From: Pseudomonas mosselii
GTDB taxonomy: Bacteria > Pseudomonadota > Gammaproteobacteria > Pseudomonadales > Pseudomonadaceae
Length of the DNA stretch: 64,000 bases
Assembly: GCF_005796105.1 (NCBI RefSeq)
Contig: NZ_VAUO01000009.1
Coordinates: 161,447 to 225,446, forward strand
Direction of reading: 5' to 3'
Shown here piece after piece: positions 53,358 to 62,940 of the stretch. A model generated the notes under the pieces. It ran no database searches. It was not told the origin of the DNA and saw only the letters and a program-made list of their open reading frames with translations. The position numbers and the translations under genes are program-made. How positions within the stretch are numbered: position 1 is the first letter of the stretch; every line of letters starts with the position of its first letter.

Positions 53358-56300
53358 AGATTCTTGCCATCCGCCTGAAGAACCTGGCGTCCCTGGCCGG
53401 CCCCATCGACATCGATTTCAGCGCAGAACCCCTGGCCAGCGCCGGCCTGTTCGCCATCACCGGCCCCACCGGTGCCGGCAAGAGCACCCTGCTCGATGCC
53501 CTGTGCCTGGCACTGTTCGGCAGCGTGCCACGGCTCGGCGGCATCGCCCAGGAAGCCAAGGTGCCCGACGCCGACGGCGAAATTCTCACCGGCGACCCAC
53601 GCAACCTGCTGCGTCGTGGCACCGGCAGCGGTTACGCCGAGGTCGACTTCGTGGGTGTGGACGGCCGACGCTACCGCGCCCGCTGGGAGGCCAACCGCGC
53701 CCGCGACAAGGCCAATGGCAAGCTGCAACACAGCCGTCAGAGCCTGTACGACCTGGACAGCGAGCAACTGCTGGCCAGCGGCAAGAAAGAATACAAACCG
53801 CTGCTCGAAGCGCGCCTGGGGCTGAACTTCGAGCAATTCACCCGAGCTGTGATGCTGGCTCAGAGCGAGTTCGGCGCGTTCCTCAAGGCCGAGGACAAAG
53901 AGCGCAGCGAACTGCTGGAAAAACTCACCAACACCTCGATCTACAGCCGCCTGGGCCAACGCGCGTTCAGCAAGGCACGGGAAACCGCCGAGGCGCACAA
54001 CGAGCTGAAAAAACAGGCCGAGCACCTGTTGCCGATGGCCGCCGAAGAGCGCGAAGCCCTCGATCAGGCGCTGGAGCTTGCGCAGCAGCAGCTCAAGGCC
54101 GACCAGGCGCGCCAACGCCAACTGGAGCAGCAGCGCGCCTGGCTGAATGAACAGCGCCAGTTGCAGGCCCAGCACACGCAAGCCCGCGAGGCGCTGAGCG
54201 AGGCCGAAACCCAGTGGCAGCAGCTCGGCGAGCAGCGCCTCGACCTGCAACGCTTGGAGCGCCTGGCGCCCCAGCGCCACCAGTTCCACCGCCAGCAGCA
54301 CCTGGCCGCGCAGATCACCCCGTTGCAGACGCAGATCGCCGAGCGTCAGCAGCAGCAAGCCGCCCTGGACAACCAGACGCGCACGCTCGAACAAGCCCTT
54401 GAAGACGCGCGTCAGGCCCTCGCCCAGGGCCAGGCCGTGCATGCCGAAAGCGCACCGCGCCTGCGCCAGGCCTTCGCCGCCCAAGGCGACCTGGCACGTC
54501 TGGATCAGGAACTGGGCGAGCACCGCGCAGCCTGCCAGCAGGCCGACCAGGCCCTGGCCGAGGGGCAGGAGCAGTTGCAGCAGTTGCAAGACCACCAGCA
54601 ACGCACCTTGCACCAGTTGGCGCAGATCGACGCGGCACTGGCCGACAGCGCGCACCTGGCAGGCCTGGCCGATGCCTGGCAGGCCTACCTGCCGCAGCTC
54701 AAGCAAGTGATGCTGGTCGGCGGCCGTCTGGCCAAGGCCCAGGAGGAACTGCCCGGTCTGCAAGCCCAGGCCAGCCAGGCCAACGCGCACCTGCAAGCGC
54801 AGCGCGACAGCTTCGAGCTGCTGTTCCGCGAAGCTGGCGCCGAGCCCCAGGCGCTGGCCGAGCAGATCGACCTGCTCGGCGGCATGCTGCAAGACAACCG
54901 CAAACAACAGCGCGCAGTCGAAGAGCTGTCGCGCCTGCATGGCCGCGAACTGGAAATGCGCCAGCAGCTCAACGTCCTGCACGAACGCCAGCAGCAAGCC
55001 ATGCAGCAGCGCCAGCAATTGATCGGCGAAGGCACCGCCGCCAAGGCTGAACTCGAAGCCGCCGAACAGGCCCTGACCCTCACCCGCCAGTTGCTCGAAC
55101 GCCAGCGCCTGGCCCGCAATACCAGCGTCGAGGAACTGCGCGCGCAGTTGCAGGACGGAGAGCCCTGCCCGGTGTGCGGCAGCGCCGAACACCCGTTCCA
55201 CCAACCCGATGCGCTGCTGCAAAGCCTCGGCCGGCATGACCAGGCCGAAGAGGCCGCTGCCCGCCAGCAGGTCGATAGCCTCAATACCCGCCTGGTGGAC
55301 CTGCGTACCCAGCTGGGTGTGATCAACGCTCAACTCAAGGATGCCCAGCAACAACAGGTTCAACTGACCGAGCAACTGCAAGCACTGACCGCGCAACTGC
55401 ACGCCCACGCGCTGTGGCCAGCCCTCGCGCCCCAGGATGACAACGCCCGCAGTGTCTGGCTGGAGGCACAACTGCGGCGCCTGGGCGATGAGATTGAGCG
55501 CGACGAGAAACGCCAGGCCACCTTGCTCACCCTGCAAAAAGACGCGGCGCGCCTGAACCAACAGTTGCAAGCCGCCAGCGACGCCCAGCAGCAAGCCCAA
55601 CGCCACCTGGAGCACCAGCACCAGGCCATGGCCGGCGACCAGCAGCAACTTGAGCAGAGCCTGAACGACCTGGCCAGCGTGCTGCCTCAGGAAATTCTCC
55701 AGGCCCTGCGCGACGATCCGGCCAACGCCTTCCTCGGCCTCGACCAGCAGATCGCCCAGCGCCGCCAACAGCAGGACCTGCGCAAGGACGAGCAGCAGGA
55801 GCAGTTGGCCCGCCAGGTGCAGTTGGACAAGCTGCACGATCAGCAGCAGGCCCGCCAGCTCAGCCAGCAGCAGATGCAGCAGAAACAGGCCGCTGTCCAG
55901 GCTCAGCACCAGCTCATCCAGGCAACCCTGGCCGAGTTGCTCGGCGGGCAGCCCAGCGCCGAAGCCTGGCAGCAACACCTGGACACGCACCTGGAGCAGG
56001 CCCGCCAGGCCGAAGCGCAGAGCGCAGGGCAGTTGCAGGAATTGCGCACCCAGGGTGTGCAACTGGCCAGCGAACTGAAGGCCAGCCTCGAACGCCAGCA
56101 GGCCTTGGCCCAGGAACACCATCAATTGCAAGGCGACATCGCCCGCTGGCGTGCCGAGCACCCCGAGCTGGACGACGCCGGCCTCGACCGCCTGCTGGCC
56201 TTCGAGGACGCCCAGGTCGCCGACCTGCGCCTGCATCTGCAACAGGCAGAAAAAGCCGTCGAGCAGGGCCGCGTGCTGTTGCAGGAGCGTGAACAGCGCC

Positions 56301-56998
56301 TGCAACAGCACAGCACCCTGGCCCACGACGAAGTGCCCGAACACACCCTGGAGGAACACCTCGACGCCCTACAAGGCCAATTGGCAGCCCAGGAGCAGCA
56401 GTGCGCCGAGCTACGCGCCCAGCAAGCCGACGACCAGCGCCGGCAGCAGGCCAGCAGCGCGCTGGCCGAGCAGATCGAGCAGGCCTACCAGCAGTGGCAG
56501 CGCTGGGCACGCTTGAGCAGCCTGATCGGCTCGGCCTCGGGCGATGTATTCCGCAAGATCGCCCAGGGCTACAACCTCGACCTGCTGCTGCACCACGCCA
56601 ACAGCCAACTGCGCCAGTTGGCCAGGCGCTACCGCCTCAAGCGTGGCGGCAGCGCCTTGGGCCTGCTGGTGCTCGATACCGAGATGGGTGACGAGACGCG
56701 CTCGGTGCATTCGCTGTCAGGCGGCGAAACCTTCCTAGTCTCGCTGGCACTGGCCCTGGGCCTGGCGTCGATGGCCTCGAGCACCTTACGCATCGAGTCA
56801 CTGTTCATCGACGAAGGCTTCGGCAGCCTCGATCCCGAGTCGCTGCAACTGGCCATGGACGCACTGGACGGTTTGCAGGCTCAGGGCCGCAAGGTGGCGG
56901 TGATTTCCCACGTCCAAGAGATGCACGAGCGAATCCCGGTGCAAATCCAGGTGCGCCGCCAGGGCAACGGACTGAGCGATGTCGAGGTGTGTGGGTGA
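53354..56998 (+). CDS. sbcC: Exonuclease subunit SbcC (Rad50 family)
   Basis: This 1,214-residue SMC-like ATPase has Walker A GPTGAGKST at 37-45, a long Gln-rich coiled coil, the zinc-hook CPVC (Cys605, Cys608) in the middle, a second coiled coil, then the ABC signature HSLSGGETFLVSLALALGLA and Walker B LFIDEGFGSLD. It dimerises through the hook and drives SbcD. It overlaps sbcD by four bases at the start and the GST-like gene at the end. The coiled coil is unusually rich in Gln/Ala, which makes the DNA look repetitive. Confidence 0.95.
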   Translation: MKILAIRLKNLASLAGPIDIDFSAEPLASAGLFAITGPTGAGKSTLLDALCLALFGSVPRLGGIAQEAKVPDADGEILTGDPRNLLRRGTGSGYAEVDFVGVDGRRYRARWEANRARDKANGKLQHSRQSLYDLDSEQLLASGKKEYKPLLEARLGLNFEQFTRAVMLAQSEFGAFLKAEDKERSELLEKLTNTSIYSRLGQRAFSKARETAEAHNELKKQAEHLLPMAAEEREALDQALELAQQQLKADQARQRQLEQQRAWLNEQRQLQAQHTQAREALSEAETQWQQLGEQRLDLQRLERLAPQRHQFHRQQHLAAQITPLQTQIAERQQQQAALDNQTRTLEQALEDARQALAQGQAVHAESAPRLRQAFAAQGDLARLDQELGEHRAACQQADQALAEGQEQLQQLQDHQQRTLHQLAQIDAALADSAHLAGLADAWQAYLPQLKQVMLVGGRLAKAQEELPGLQAQASQANAHLQAQRDSFELLFREAGAEPQALAEQIDLLGGMLQDNRKQQRAVEELSRLHGRELEMRQQLNVLHERQQQAMQQRQQLIGEGTAAKAELEAAEQALTLTRQLLERQRLARNTSVEELRAQLQDGEPCPVCGSAEHPFHQPDALLQSLGRHDQAEEAAARQQVDSLNTRLVDLRTQLGVINAQLKDAQQQQVQLTEQLQALTAQLHAHALWPALAPQDDNARSVWLEAQLRRLGDEIERDEKRQATLLTLQKDAARLNQQLQAASDAQQQAQRHLEHQHQAMAGDQQQLEQSLNDLASVLPQEILQALRDDPANAFLGLDQQIAQRRQQQDLRKDEQQEQLARQVQLDKLHDQQQARQLSQQQMQQKQAAVQAQHQLIQATLAELLGGQPSAEAWQQHLDTHLEQARQAEAQSAGQLQELRTQGVQLASELKASLERQQALAQEHHQLQGDIARWRAEHPELDDAGLDRLLAFEDAQVADLRLHLQQAEKAVEQGRVLLQEREQRLQQHSTLAHDEVPEHTLEEHLDALQGQLAAQEQQCAELRAQQADDQRRQQASSALAEQIEQAYQQWQRWARLSSLIGSASGDVFRKIAQGYNLDLLLHHANSQLRQLARRYRLKRGGSALGLLVLDTEMGDETRSVHSLSGGETFLVSLALALGLASMASSTLRIESLFIDEGFGSLDPESLQLAMDALDGLQAQGRKVAVISHVQEMHERIPVQIQVRRQGNGLSDVEVCG

Positions 56999-57594
56999 TT
57001 CTCTACTCGTTCCGGCGCTGCCCGTGGGCCATGCGCGCGCGCCTGGCTCTGCACTACGCCGGGTGCGCGGTACAGGTTCATGAGGTGGCGATGAAGCACA
57101 AGCCCGCCGAATTGCTGGCACTGTCGCCCAAGGGCACGGTGCCGGTACTCGATACCGGGAGCGTGGTGCTGGAAGAGAGCCTGGATATCATGCGCTGGGC
57201 GTTGGCCCAGCATGATCCGCAGGACTGGCGCCTGCTCGACGACCCCGCAGCGGCGCAGCAGGGTGAGGCATTGATCGCGCGTAACGACAACACGTTCAAG
57301 TCACAGGTGAACCTGTACAAATACGCCGAGCGATACCCCGAGTACACCCGGGCGCAATACCGCCTGCAAGCCGAGCCTTGGCTTGCCGAGCTGGAAGGCC
57401 TGCTAAGCGGGCGGCCCTACCTGCTGGCCGACCACCCAAGCCTGGCTGACGCCGCCCTGCTGCCCTTGCTGCGCCAGTTTGCCGGGGTCGAACCAAAATG
57501 GTTCGCCGAGGCGCCTTATCCGCAGTTGCGCAGCTGGTTACAGGGCTGGCTGGCGTCAGACGTGTTCAAGGCCGTCATGGCCAAAACCGATTGA
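56995..57594 (+). CDS. Glutathione S-transferase-like protein
   Basis: This 199-residue protein has a thioredoxin-like N-domain with CPWAMRARLAL, followed by SPKGTVPVLDTG (glutathione-site cis-Pro) and the helical GST C-domain (LADHPSLADAALLPLLRQFAG). A CPWA motif suggests a monothiol, glutaredoxin-2-like activity. GTG 56995 is preferred, with GAGG at 56984-56987, over GTG 56989. It overlaps the 3' end of sbcC by four bases and is probably co-transcribed with sbcCD. Confidence 0.85.
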   Translation: MILYSFRRCPWAMRARLALHYAGCAVQVHEVAMKHKPAELLALSPKGTVPVLDTGSVVLEESLDIMRWALAQHDPQDWRLLDDPAAAQQGEALIARNDNTFKSQVNLYKYAERYPEYTRAQYRLQAEPWLAELEGLLSGRPYLLADHPSLADAALLPLLRQFAGVEPKWFAEAPYPQLRSWLQGWLASDVFKAVMAKTD

Positions 57595-57596
57595 AT

Positions 57597-57659
57597 TCAG
57601 ATCGCCAGGATCGGCGCGGACATCAGCAACAACACGACCGCCGTGATTCGCCACATCAT
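57597..57659 (-). CDS. Possible 20-residue hydrophobic peptide
   Basis: A minus-strand frame with start codons at 57659 and 57656 encodes a 20-residue peptide, MMWRITAVVLLLMSAPILAI, which is a single membrane helix. It has AAGGGG upstream in a sensible place and ends two bases after the GST-like stop. Its small size makes it hard to judge; no family is recognised. Confidence 0.3.
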   Translation of the reverse strand: MMWRITAVVLLLMSAPILAI

Positions 57660-57740
57660 GCTCTGCCCCTTCGGAGAGTCAAAAATACAGCGTCAAATTA
57701 AATCACATGGCTTTGTGCCATTACCAATGGCTTTACACAC

Positions 57741-57917
57741 TTAATGGCTGTGCTTGCTCAGGGCCGCATGGAAGTGCGTGCTCTGTTGCAGGTATTTTTC
57801 GGTGTAGCTGTGGGTGCTGGAGGCTTTGCCGGAGTGTTCGGCCTGGGCCTGCGCGGGCAGTACGACCGAGGCGGAAATGGCGGGGGCAGCAATGAGCGGG
57901 AACAGATTGAAGTTCAT
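57741..57917 (-). CDS. Small exported protein, 58 aa
   Basis: This starts MNFNLFPLIAAPAISASVVLP with a signal peptide (cleavage likely after AQA). The mature part is about 35 residues, rich in Ser and His (HSGKASSTHSY, FHAALSKHSH), which could bind metal. GAGGTCC lies just before ATG 57917. There is no known family. It stands alone in the gap between the GST-like and lactonase genes. Confidence 0.5.
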   Translation of the reverse strand: MNFNLFPLIAAPAISASVVLPAQAQAEHSGKASSTHSYTEKYLQQSTHFHAALSKHSH

Positions 57918-58087
57918 GATGGCGGACCTCGATTTCGGTGGATTGACGTTGGCCCGTCGGGGGCCTTGGGTCAAAACTTACGCCGATGCAGCCGCTGGCT
58001 GAAATTCATTGGGGCAGTAGCCAATATCACCCGGATCGATAATAACGCTGCCCCAGGCTAGTTCTGCTTTACGCTGAAAACCTGGCG

Positions 58088-59215
58088 TCACTCGATGAAC
58101 TTGAGGTCCGACGGCGCTGGCTGGTCGAACTTCTGCACCGTTTCGCCCAGCTTGCCACTGCGCGGGTCGCGCTGTAGCACCACGATCTGGTCGCTTTTCT
58201 GGTTGGCCACCAGCAAGAATTTGCCACTGGGGTCCAGGGCGAATTCCCGTGGGTGATCACCCTCCACCTCTCGGCGCTGCAAGAGGGTCAACTGCCCCTG
58301 CTCCTTACCCACCGCATACACCACGATCTGGTTGGCGGTGCCGCGATTGCTGACATACAGAAAACGCCCGTCCGCCGACAGGTGCAAGCCACCAGCGGCC
58401 TTGGCAGCGGGGTCCTTGAGGTCAGTCAACGGCAGACGTTGGCGCTCCAGCAGATCACCGTCGCGCACCTCGAACATCACCACTTCGGCGCTCATCTCAA
58501 GGGTCAGATAGGCGTGCTGGCCCTTGGCGTCGAACAGCAGATGGCGTGGGCCACTGCCTGGCGGCAAGGCGACCGCAGGCGGTATCGCCGGGCTCAGCGG
58601 GTGCTCGGGGCTGGCCCCGTCGTAACGGTAGATGAATACCTTGTCCGCGCCCAGGTCGCAGGCATACAGGTGCCGGCTATCGGGTGACAACACCAGCGCA
58701 TGCACATGGGCACCGGCCTGGCGCTCAGGGTTGACCTGGCTGGGCACATGCCGGACCTGCTGTACCACCGGCTTGAGCGTGCCGTCCCTGGTTACCGGCA
58801 ACACCACCAGGTTGCCTCCGGGATCAGGGGCGACAGCGTAGTTGGCGACGAACAAGTAGCGCTGGTCATGGCTGAGGCTGGCGTGGGTAGGCTCGTCACC
58901 CTGGCTGGGCACTTGGTTCAGCGGGCTGATCTGGCCGCTGGGAGCCAGGGCGAAACTGCTGACCTGGCCATTGACGGTTTCGTTGACCGCAAACAGCAAG
59001 CGCCGGTCGGCCGACAGCACCAGCCACGAGGGGCTGACGCTCTTGACCACCTGCTGCGGCGTGGCATCGATATGGCCGGTGCGTTCGTCGAAAGCGTAGC
59101 GGTAGATGCCCTGGCTGGCACCGTCGGTGTAGGTGCCCACCAGCAATGTGGCGCCGTGGGCCTGGATGGAAAACATCAGGCTAGCGATCAGCAGGTTCGT
59201 CCAGTGGCGGTTCAT
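58088..59215 (-). CDS. Lactonase-fold beta-propeller protein (YbhE family)
   Basis: This 375-residue protein has a signal peptide (LLIASLMFSIQAHGA) and seven repeats of the lactonase/6-phosphogluconolactonase propeller (LLVGTYTDGASQGIYRY, SPDSRHLYACDLGAD, SGPRHLLFDAKGQ, DHPREFALDPSGKFLLVANQ). The signal peptide argues for a periplasmic role rather than the cytosolic pentose pathway. The substrate is not known. ATG 59215 overlaps the 3' end of the small upstream gene by 35 bp, so the two are probably coupled. Confidence 0.88.
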   Translation of the reverse strand: MNRHWTNLLIASLMFSIQAHGATLLVGTYTDGASQGIYRYAFDERTGHIDATPQQVVKSVSPSWLVLSADRRLLFAVNETVNGQVSSFALAPSGQISPLNQVPSQGDEPTHASLSHDQRYLFVANYAVAPDPGGNLVVLPVTRDGTLKPVVQQVRHVPSQVNPERQAGAHVHALVLSPDSRHLYACDLGADKVFIYRYDGASPEHPLSPAIPPAVALPPGSGPRHLLFDAKGQHAYLTLEMSAEVVMFEVRDGDLLERQRLPLTDLKDPAAKAAGGLHLSADGRFLYVSNRGTANQIVVYAVGKEQGQLTLLQRREVEGDHPREFALDPSGKFLLVANQKSDQIVVLQRDPRSGKLGETVQKFDQPAPSDLKFIE

Positions 59216-59468
59216 CGTCGTCTTCGTCCGGGGCACGCAAAGCACTCATACAGACTAGACGATGCTCGGCCTCGCCCGTGCTCAGTTGCCAGTCGTCACC
59301 CGCCCCCGTGGCGGCGGCGACCTGCTCGGGGCTGAAGGTCCAGCGACGTAATTGACGGCCATCCATGCACTCGATCACAAGGCCGGCGTCGTCGAAGGTG
59401 AAGTCGAAGGCGTGCAGGCCGTCGATCAGAAGCATGTCGCAAGCTGCGAGGGCGGTGGCTAGGGTCAT
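59181..59468 (-). CDS. Small conserved protein, 95 aa (DUF5629-like)
   Basis: This begins MTLATALAACDMLLIDGLHAF and ends in an acidic tail rich in Asp and Glu (PDEDDDEPPLDEPADR). It resembles the DUF5629 proteins of Pseudomonas, assigned from memory. The RBS is weak. It overlaps the lactonase start by 35 bp and lies on the same strand. Function unknown. Confidence 0.6.
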   Translation of the reverse strand: MTLATALAACDMLLIDGLHAFDFTFDDAGLVIECMDGRQLRRWTFSPEQVAAATGAGDDWQLSTGEAEHRLVCMSALRAPDEDDDEPPLDEPADR

Positions 59469-59533
59469 GGGAATGTCCGGGAAAATGAGTCGGCCATTAT
59501 AACCAATGGGGCCGCGCTGCGGCCCCAGAGGTC

Positions 59534-61927
59534 TCAATGCGCGAAAATCGACCCGCCGGCCTTGCCCGCCAGCTTGTCTGGCTTGATCAGGAACCGCGCC
59601 AGCGCCGGCAGCAGCCACAGCGCACCGAACATGTTCCACAGCAACATGAAGGTCAGCATCAGGCCCATGTCGGCCTGGAACTTGATTGCCGAGAAGATCC
59701 AAGTGCACACGCCGATCGCCAGGCACAGTCCGGTGAACAGCACCGCCTTGCCGGTGGAGCGCAGGGTCTCGTAGTAGGCCTCCTGCAAGGGCAGGCCGGC
59801 GCGCAGGAAGCTCTCCAGACGGCTGTAAATGTAGATGCCGTAGTCCACGCCGATACCGACGCCCAGCGCTACCACCGGCAGCGTCGCGACCTTCACGCCA
59901 ATGCCCATGAACGCCATCAACGCATTGCCCAGCACCGAGGTCAGCACTAGCGGCAGCACGATGCACAGCGTCGCAGCGAAAGAGCGGAAGGTGATCATGC
60001 ACATCACCGCCACGCACAGGTAGACCAGGATCAGAATGGTCAGCTCGGCCGACTTGATCACCTCGTTGGTGGCCGCCTCGATCCCGGCATTACCAGCGGC
60101 CAGCAGGAATTGCAGGCCTTCCTTGTCGTGGCTGTCGGCGAATGCCTTAGCCGCTGCGGTCACCCGCTCCAGGGTTTCGGCCTTGTGGTCGTTGAGGAAC
60201 ACCAGCACCGGCGCCAGCGAGCAATCGGCGTTGTACAGGCCGTCGGCACGGGCGATAGAGTTGTTGAGGATGTCCGGGTTGCGTGACAGCGTTTCCCACT
60301 TCAGGCTGCCCTCGTTCATGCCCTTGATGACCTGCTTGGAGACGGTCACCAGCGAGATCGTCGACTGCACCCCAGGGGTGTTGTCCATGGCCCACATCAG
60401 CTCGTCGATCGGCGCCATGGTCGCGTGCACCGAGCACTGCTCGGCCGGGGTCTTGACCATGATCACCAGTACGTCGGAACTGGTGGAGTAGTTGCTGATG
60501 ATGAAGCTGTTGTCCTGGTTGTAGCGCGAGTCAGGCCGCAATTCGGGCGCACCCTGGTCGAGGTCGCCGATCTTGAGGTTCTGGCTGTACCAGAGCCCGC
60601 CACCAAAGGCCAGCAACGCCAGCACGATGGAAACCGGCGCCACCTTGGGGCTGGCGAAGTTCGACAGCAGGCGCCAGAACGGATGCTCGCAGGTGGCGTC
60701 CTTCTTGCTACGGGCGATGGCCTTCTGGCTGATGCCGACGTAGCTGATGGCCACCGGCAGCAGGATCAGGTTGGTGAAGACAATCACCGCCACACCGATG
60801 GACGCACCAATGGCCAGCTCGCGAATCACGCCGATATCGATGATCAGCAGGGTGATGAAGCCCACAGCGTCCGCGAGAATCGCGATCATCCCCGGCAGGA
60901 ACAGCTGCCGGAAGGTGCGCCGGGCGGCGGTCAGGGCGTTGTCGGCGTCGCTCGACTGCAAGGCAATGCCGTTGATCTTCTGCACCCCATGGGAGATGCC
61001 GATGGCGAAGATCAGGAACGGCACCAGCATCGAGTAAGGGTCAAGCCCGAAGCCTACCGCGTGCATCAGCCCAAGTTGCCAGACCACCGCCACCAGGGTG
61101 GTGATGAGCACGGCGATGGTGCTGCGAATGCACCAGGTAAACCAGTACAGCAGCGCCCAGGTGATCACCAGCGCCACGCCGAAGAACATCGCCACCATCA
61201 CCAGGCCGTCGATCAGGTCGCCGACTTTCTTGGCGAAACCGACGATATGAATCTTCACGTTGGGGTTTTGCGCCTGGAACTTGTCGCGGATCTTCTCTTC
61301 GAGCTGATGGGAGAATTGCTGGTAGTCGAGCTTGACCTGCCGACCCGGGTCCAGCGGATCGGGGTAGCTTTCCAGCAGCGGGATATCGACGATGCTGGAC
61401 TTGAAGTTGTTGGCCACCAGGCGCCCCACCTGGCCAGACTTGAGCACGTTGTCACGCAGGGTATCGAGGCTGTCCTGGGAGCCGTTGTAGGTGTTGGGGA
61501 TCACCTCGCCACCGGAGAAGCCTTCTTCGGTGACCTCGCTCCAGCGCACGCTGGGGCTCCACAATGACTTGAGCCCTGCCCGATCGACGCCGGGGATGTA
61601 GAACACCTCGTCGTGGATCTGACGCAGGGTCTCCATGTAGTCCTTGTCGAAGATGTCGCCCTTGGTCGACTCCACCGAAATACGCACGGTGTTGCCCAGG
61701 TTGGCCAGGTCGTTGCGGTGCTCCATCATTTGTTCAATGAACGGATGCTGGAGCGGGATCATCTTCTCGAAACTGGTGGAAGGACGGATCTGCGTGGCCT
61801 GCCAGAACAGGAAAATGCTCACCAGCACACAGATGGCGATGACCACCGGGCGATTGTTGAAGATCAGCCGTTCCAGCAGGGTGGCCTTGTCCTTGTGCTG
61901 CATGTCGAAGCTCTCCCGGCTGGTCAT
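59534..61927 (-). CDS. RND/MMPL-family transporter
   Basis: This 797-residue exporter has the duplicated RND layout: one N-terminal helix (about 25-45), a large periplasmic loop, five or six helices at about 235-390, a second loop, and five or six helices at about 625-780. It resembles MMPL and lipid-type RND transporters more than drug pumps. No membrane-fusion protein is nearby. It overlaps the YCF48-like gene by ATGA. In other pseudomonads this pair travels with DUF1302/DUF1329 genes, which are missing here. Confidence 0.88.
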   Translation of the reverse strand: MTSRESFDMQHKDKATLLERLIFNNRPVVIAICVLVSIFLFWQATQIRPSTSFEKMIPLQHPFIEQMMEHRNDLANLGNTVRISVESTKGDIFDKDYMETLRQIHDEVFYIPGVDRAGLKSLWSPSVRWSEVTEEGFSGGEVIPNTYNGSQDSLDTLRDNVLKSGQVGRLVANNFKSSIVDIPLLESYPDPLDPGRQVKLDYQQFSHQLEEKIRDKFQAQNPNVKIHIVGFAKKVGDLIDGLVMVAMFFGVALVITWALLYWFTWCIRSTIAVLITTLVAVVWQLGLMHAVGFGLDPYSMLVPFLIFAIGISHGVQKINGIALQSSDADNALTAARRTFRQLFLPGMIAILADAVGFITLLIIDIGVIRELAIGASIGVAVIVFTNLILLPVAISYVGISQKAIARSKKDATCEHPFWRLLSNFASPKVAPVSIVLALLAFGGGLWYSQNLKIGDLDQGAPELRPDSRYNQDNSFIISNYSTSSDVLVIMVKTPAEQCSVHATMAPIDELMWAMDNTPGVQSTISLVTVSKQVIKGMNEGSLKWETLSRNPDILNNSIARADGLYNADCSLAPVLVFLNDHKAETLERVTAAAKAFADSHDKEGLQFLLAAGNAGIEAATNEVIKSAELTILILVYLCVAVMCMITFRSFAATLCIVLPLVLTSVLGNALMAFMGIGVKVATLPVVALGVGIGVDYGIYIYSRLESFLRAGLPLQEAYYETLRSTGKAVLFTGLCLAIGVCTWIFSAIKFQADMGLMLTFMLLWNMFGALWLLPALARFLIKPDKLAGKAGGSIFAH

Positions 61928-62940
61928 GGGCGTACCTCCTCTACACCATCGGCCGTGGCCAGGTGCACACCACCCTGCCCCACCAGCAACAGGCCGCCAT
62001 CGGCCAGCCCGCTCACCCCAGCCAGGGCAATGCGGTCAGCGCGGTTGCGCACGCTGAAGGTCTGCCCGTCATCGACGCTGCGCAGCACGCTGCCACCGTT
62101 GCCGACCAGTACCAGGCTGCCGTCCCCCAGAAGCGTAGCGCTTGCCAGGCCGAATTCGAGCGGACCGCGCTCGGCCATCAATGCGATGGGTTGCCAGCTG
62201 TCACCGAAATCGGTGGAGCGCAGCAGGTTGCCGCGCAGCCCATAGGCCAGCAGGGTATGTGGCTGGGCAGTGCCGATCACACCGAACAGCGAGCCCTCGT
62301 AGGGGCCTTGGACCTTGCTCCAGGTCTGGCCGTCGTCGGCAGAGCGGAACATGCTGCCCTGCTCGCCAACGATGAACAGGCCGGCATCCTTGACCTGGGT
62401 GATGGCGTTCAAGTGCAGTTGGTCAGGGTTGTCCAGGCGCTCGCCGACGTCTTGCCAGTGCTGGCCGCCGTCGGTGGTCTCCAGCAGTGCGCCATAGGCG
62501 CCGACGGCAAAGCCGTGCTGGGCATCAAGGAAACGCACATCGAGCAGCGGCGCCTCGCGCGACAGGTCCTCGAACTGTTTGCTCCAGGTCGCGCCACCAT
62601 CGTTGCTGGCGAGGATCTGCGCGTCATGGCCGACCGCCCAGCCGCGCTTGTCGTCGAGGAAGAACACCGCGGTAAGCAATTGCCGGGTGGGCACGCGGGC
62701 CTGGGTCCAGGTCTTGCCCTGGTCGTCGGAGAACAGGATGTGGCCACGATCACCGACCACCACCAGGCGATTGCCAGCATGGGTGGTGCCGATCAGCAGG
62801 CTCTGGGCAGCCTTGGCCGACTCCACCGAGTACGCCTCGGCGGCCACTGCCGCTCGCACTTCGCTGGCGCCGATGCCCAGCACCAGCGCCAGCATGGCGC
62901 CGACCGCAAGCCTGCGGCGCGGGTTGATCCGCTCTCTCAT
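61924..62940 (-). CDS. YCF48/BNR-repeat protein
   Basis: This 338-residue protein has a signal-like N-terminus (LAVGAMLALVLGIGASEVRA) and six Asp-box repeats: SDDQGKTW, SNDGGATW, TTDGGQHW, SADDGQTW, STDFGDSW and SVDDGQTF. The fold is a beta-propeller related to YCF48. It overlaps the transporter by four bases and is translated first. A periplasmic partner of the exporter is likely; no enzyme function is visible. Confidence 0.88.
   Translation of the reverse strand: MRERINPRRRLAVGAMLALVLGIGASEVRAAVAAEAYSVESAKAAQSLLIGTTHAGNRLVVVGDRGHILFSDDQGKTWTQARVPTRQLLTAVFFLDDKRGWAVGHDAQILASNDGGATWSKQFEDLSREAPLLDVRFLDAQHGFAVGAYGALLETTDGGQHWQDVGERLDNPDQLHLNAITQVKDAGLFIVGEQGSMFRSADDGQTWSKVQGPYEGSLFGVIGTAQPHTLLAYGLRGNLLRSTDFGDSWQPIALMAERGPLEFGLASATLLGDGSLVLVGNGGSVLRSVDDGQTFSVRNRADRIALAGVSGLADGGLLLVGQGGVHLATADGVEEVRP

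Noticed and set aside
53273..56359. A 1,028-residue minus-strand open frame opposite sbcC
   Set aside because: It mirrors the Gln/Ala-rich coiled coil of sbcC (mostly Leu, Gly, Val). The sense gene has Walker, hook and signature motifs, so the antisense frame is chance.
55141..56520. A tandem repeat array in sbcC
   Set aside because: The repetitiveness is from CAG/CAA/GCC codons of the coiled coil (Gln/Ala). No exact repeat unit is maintained.
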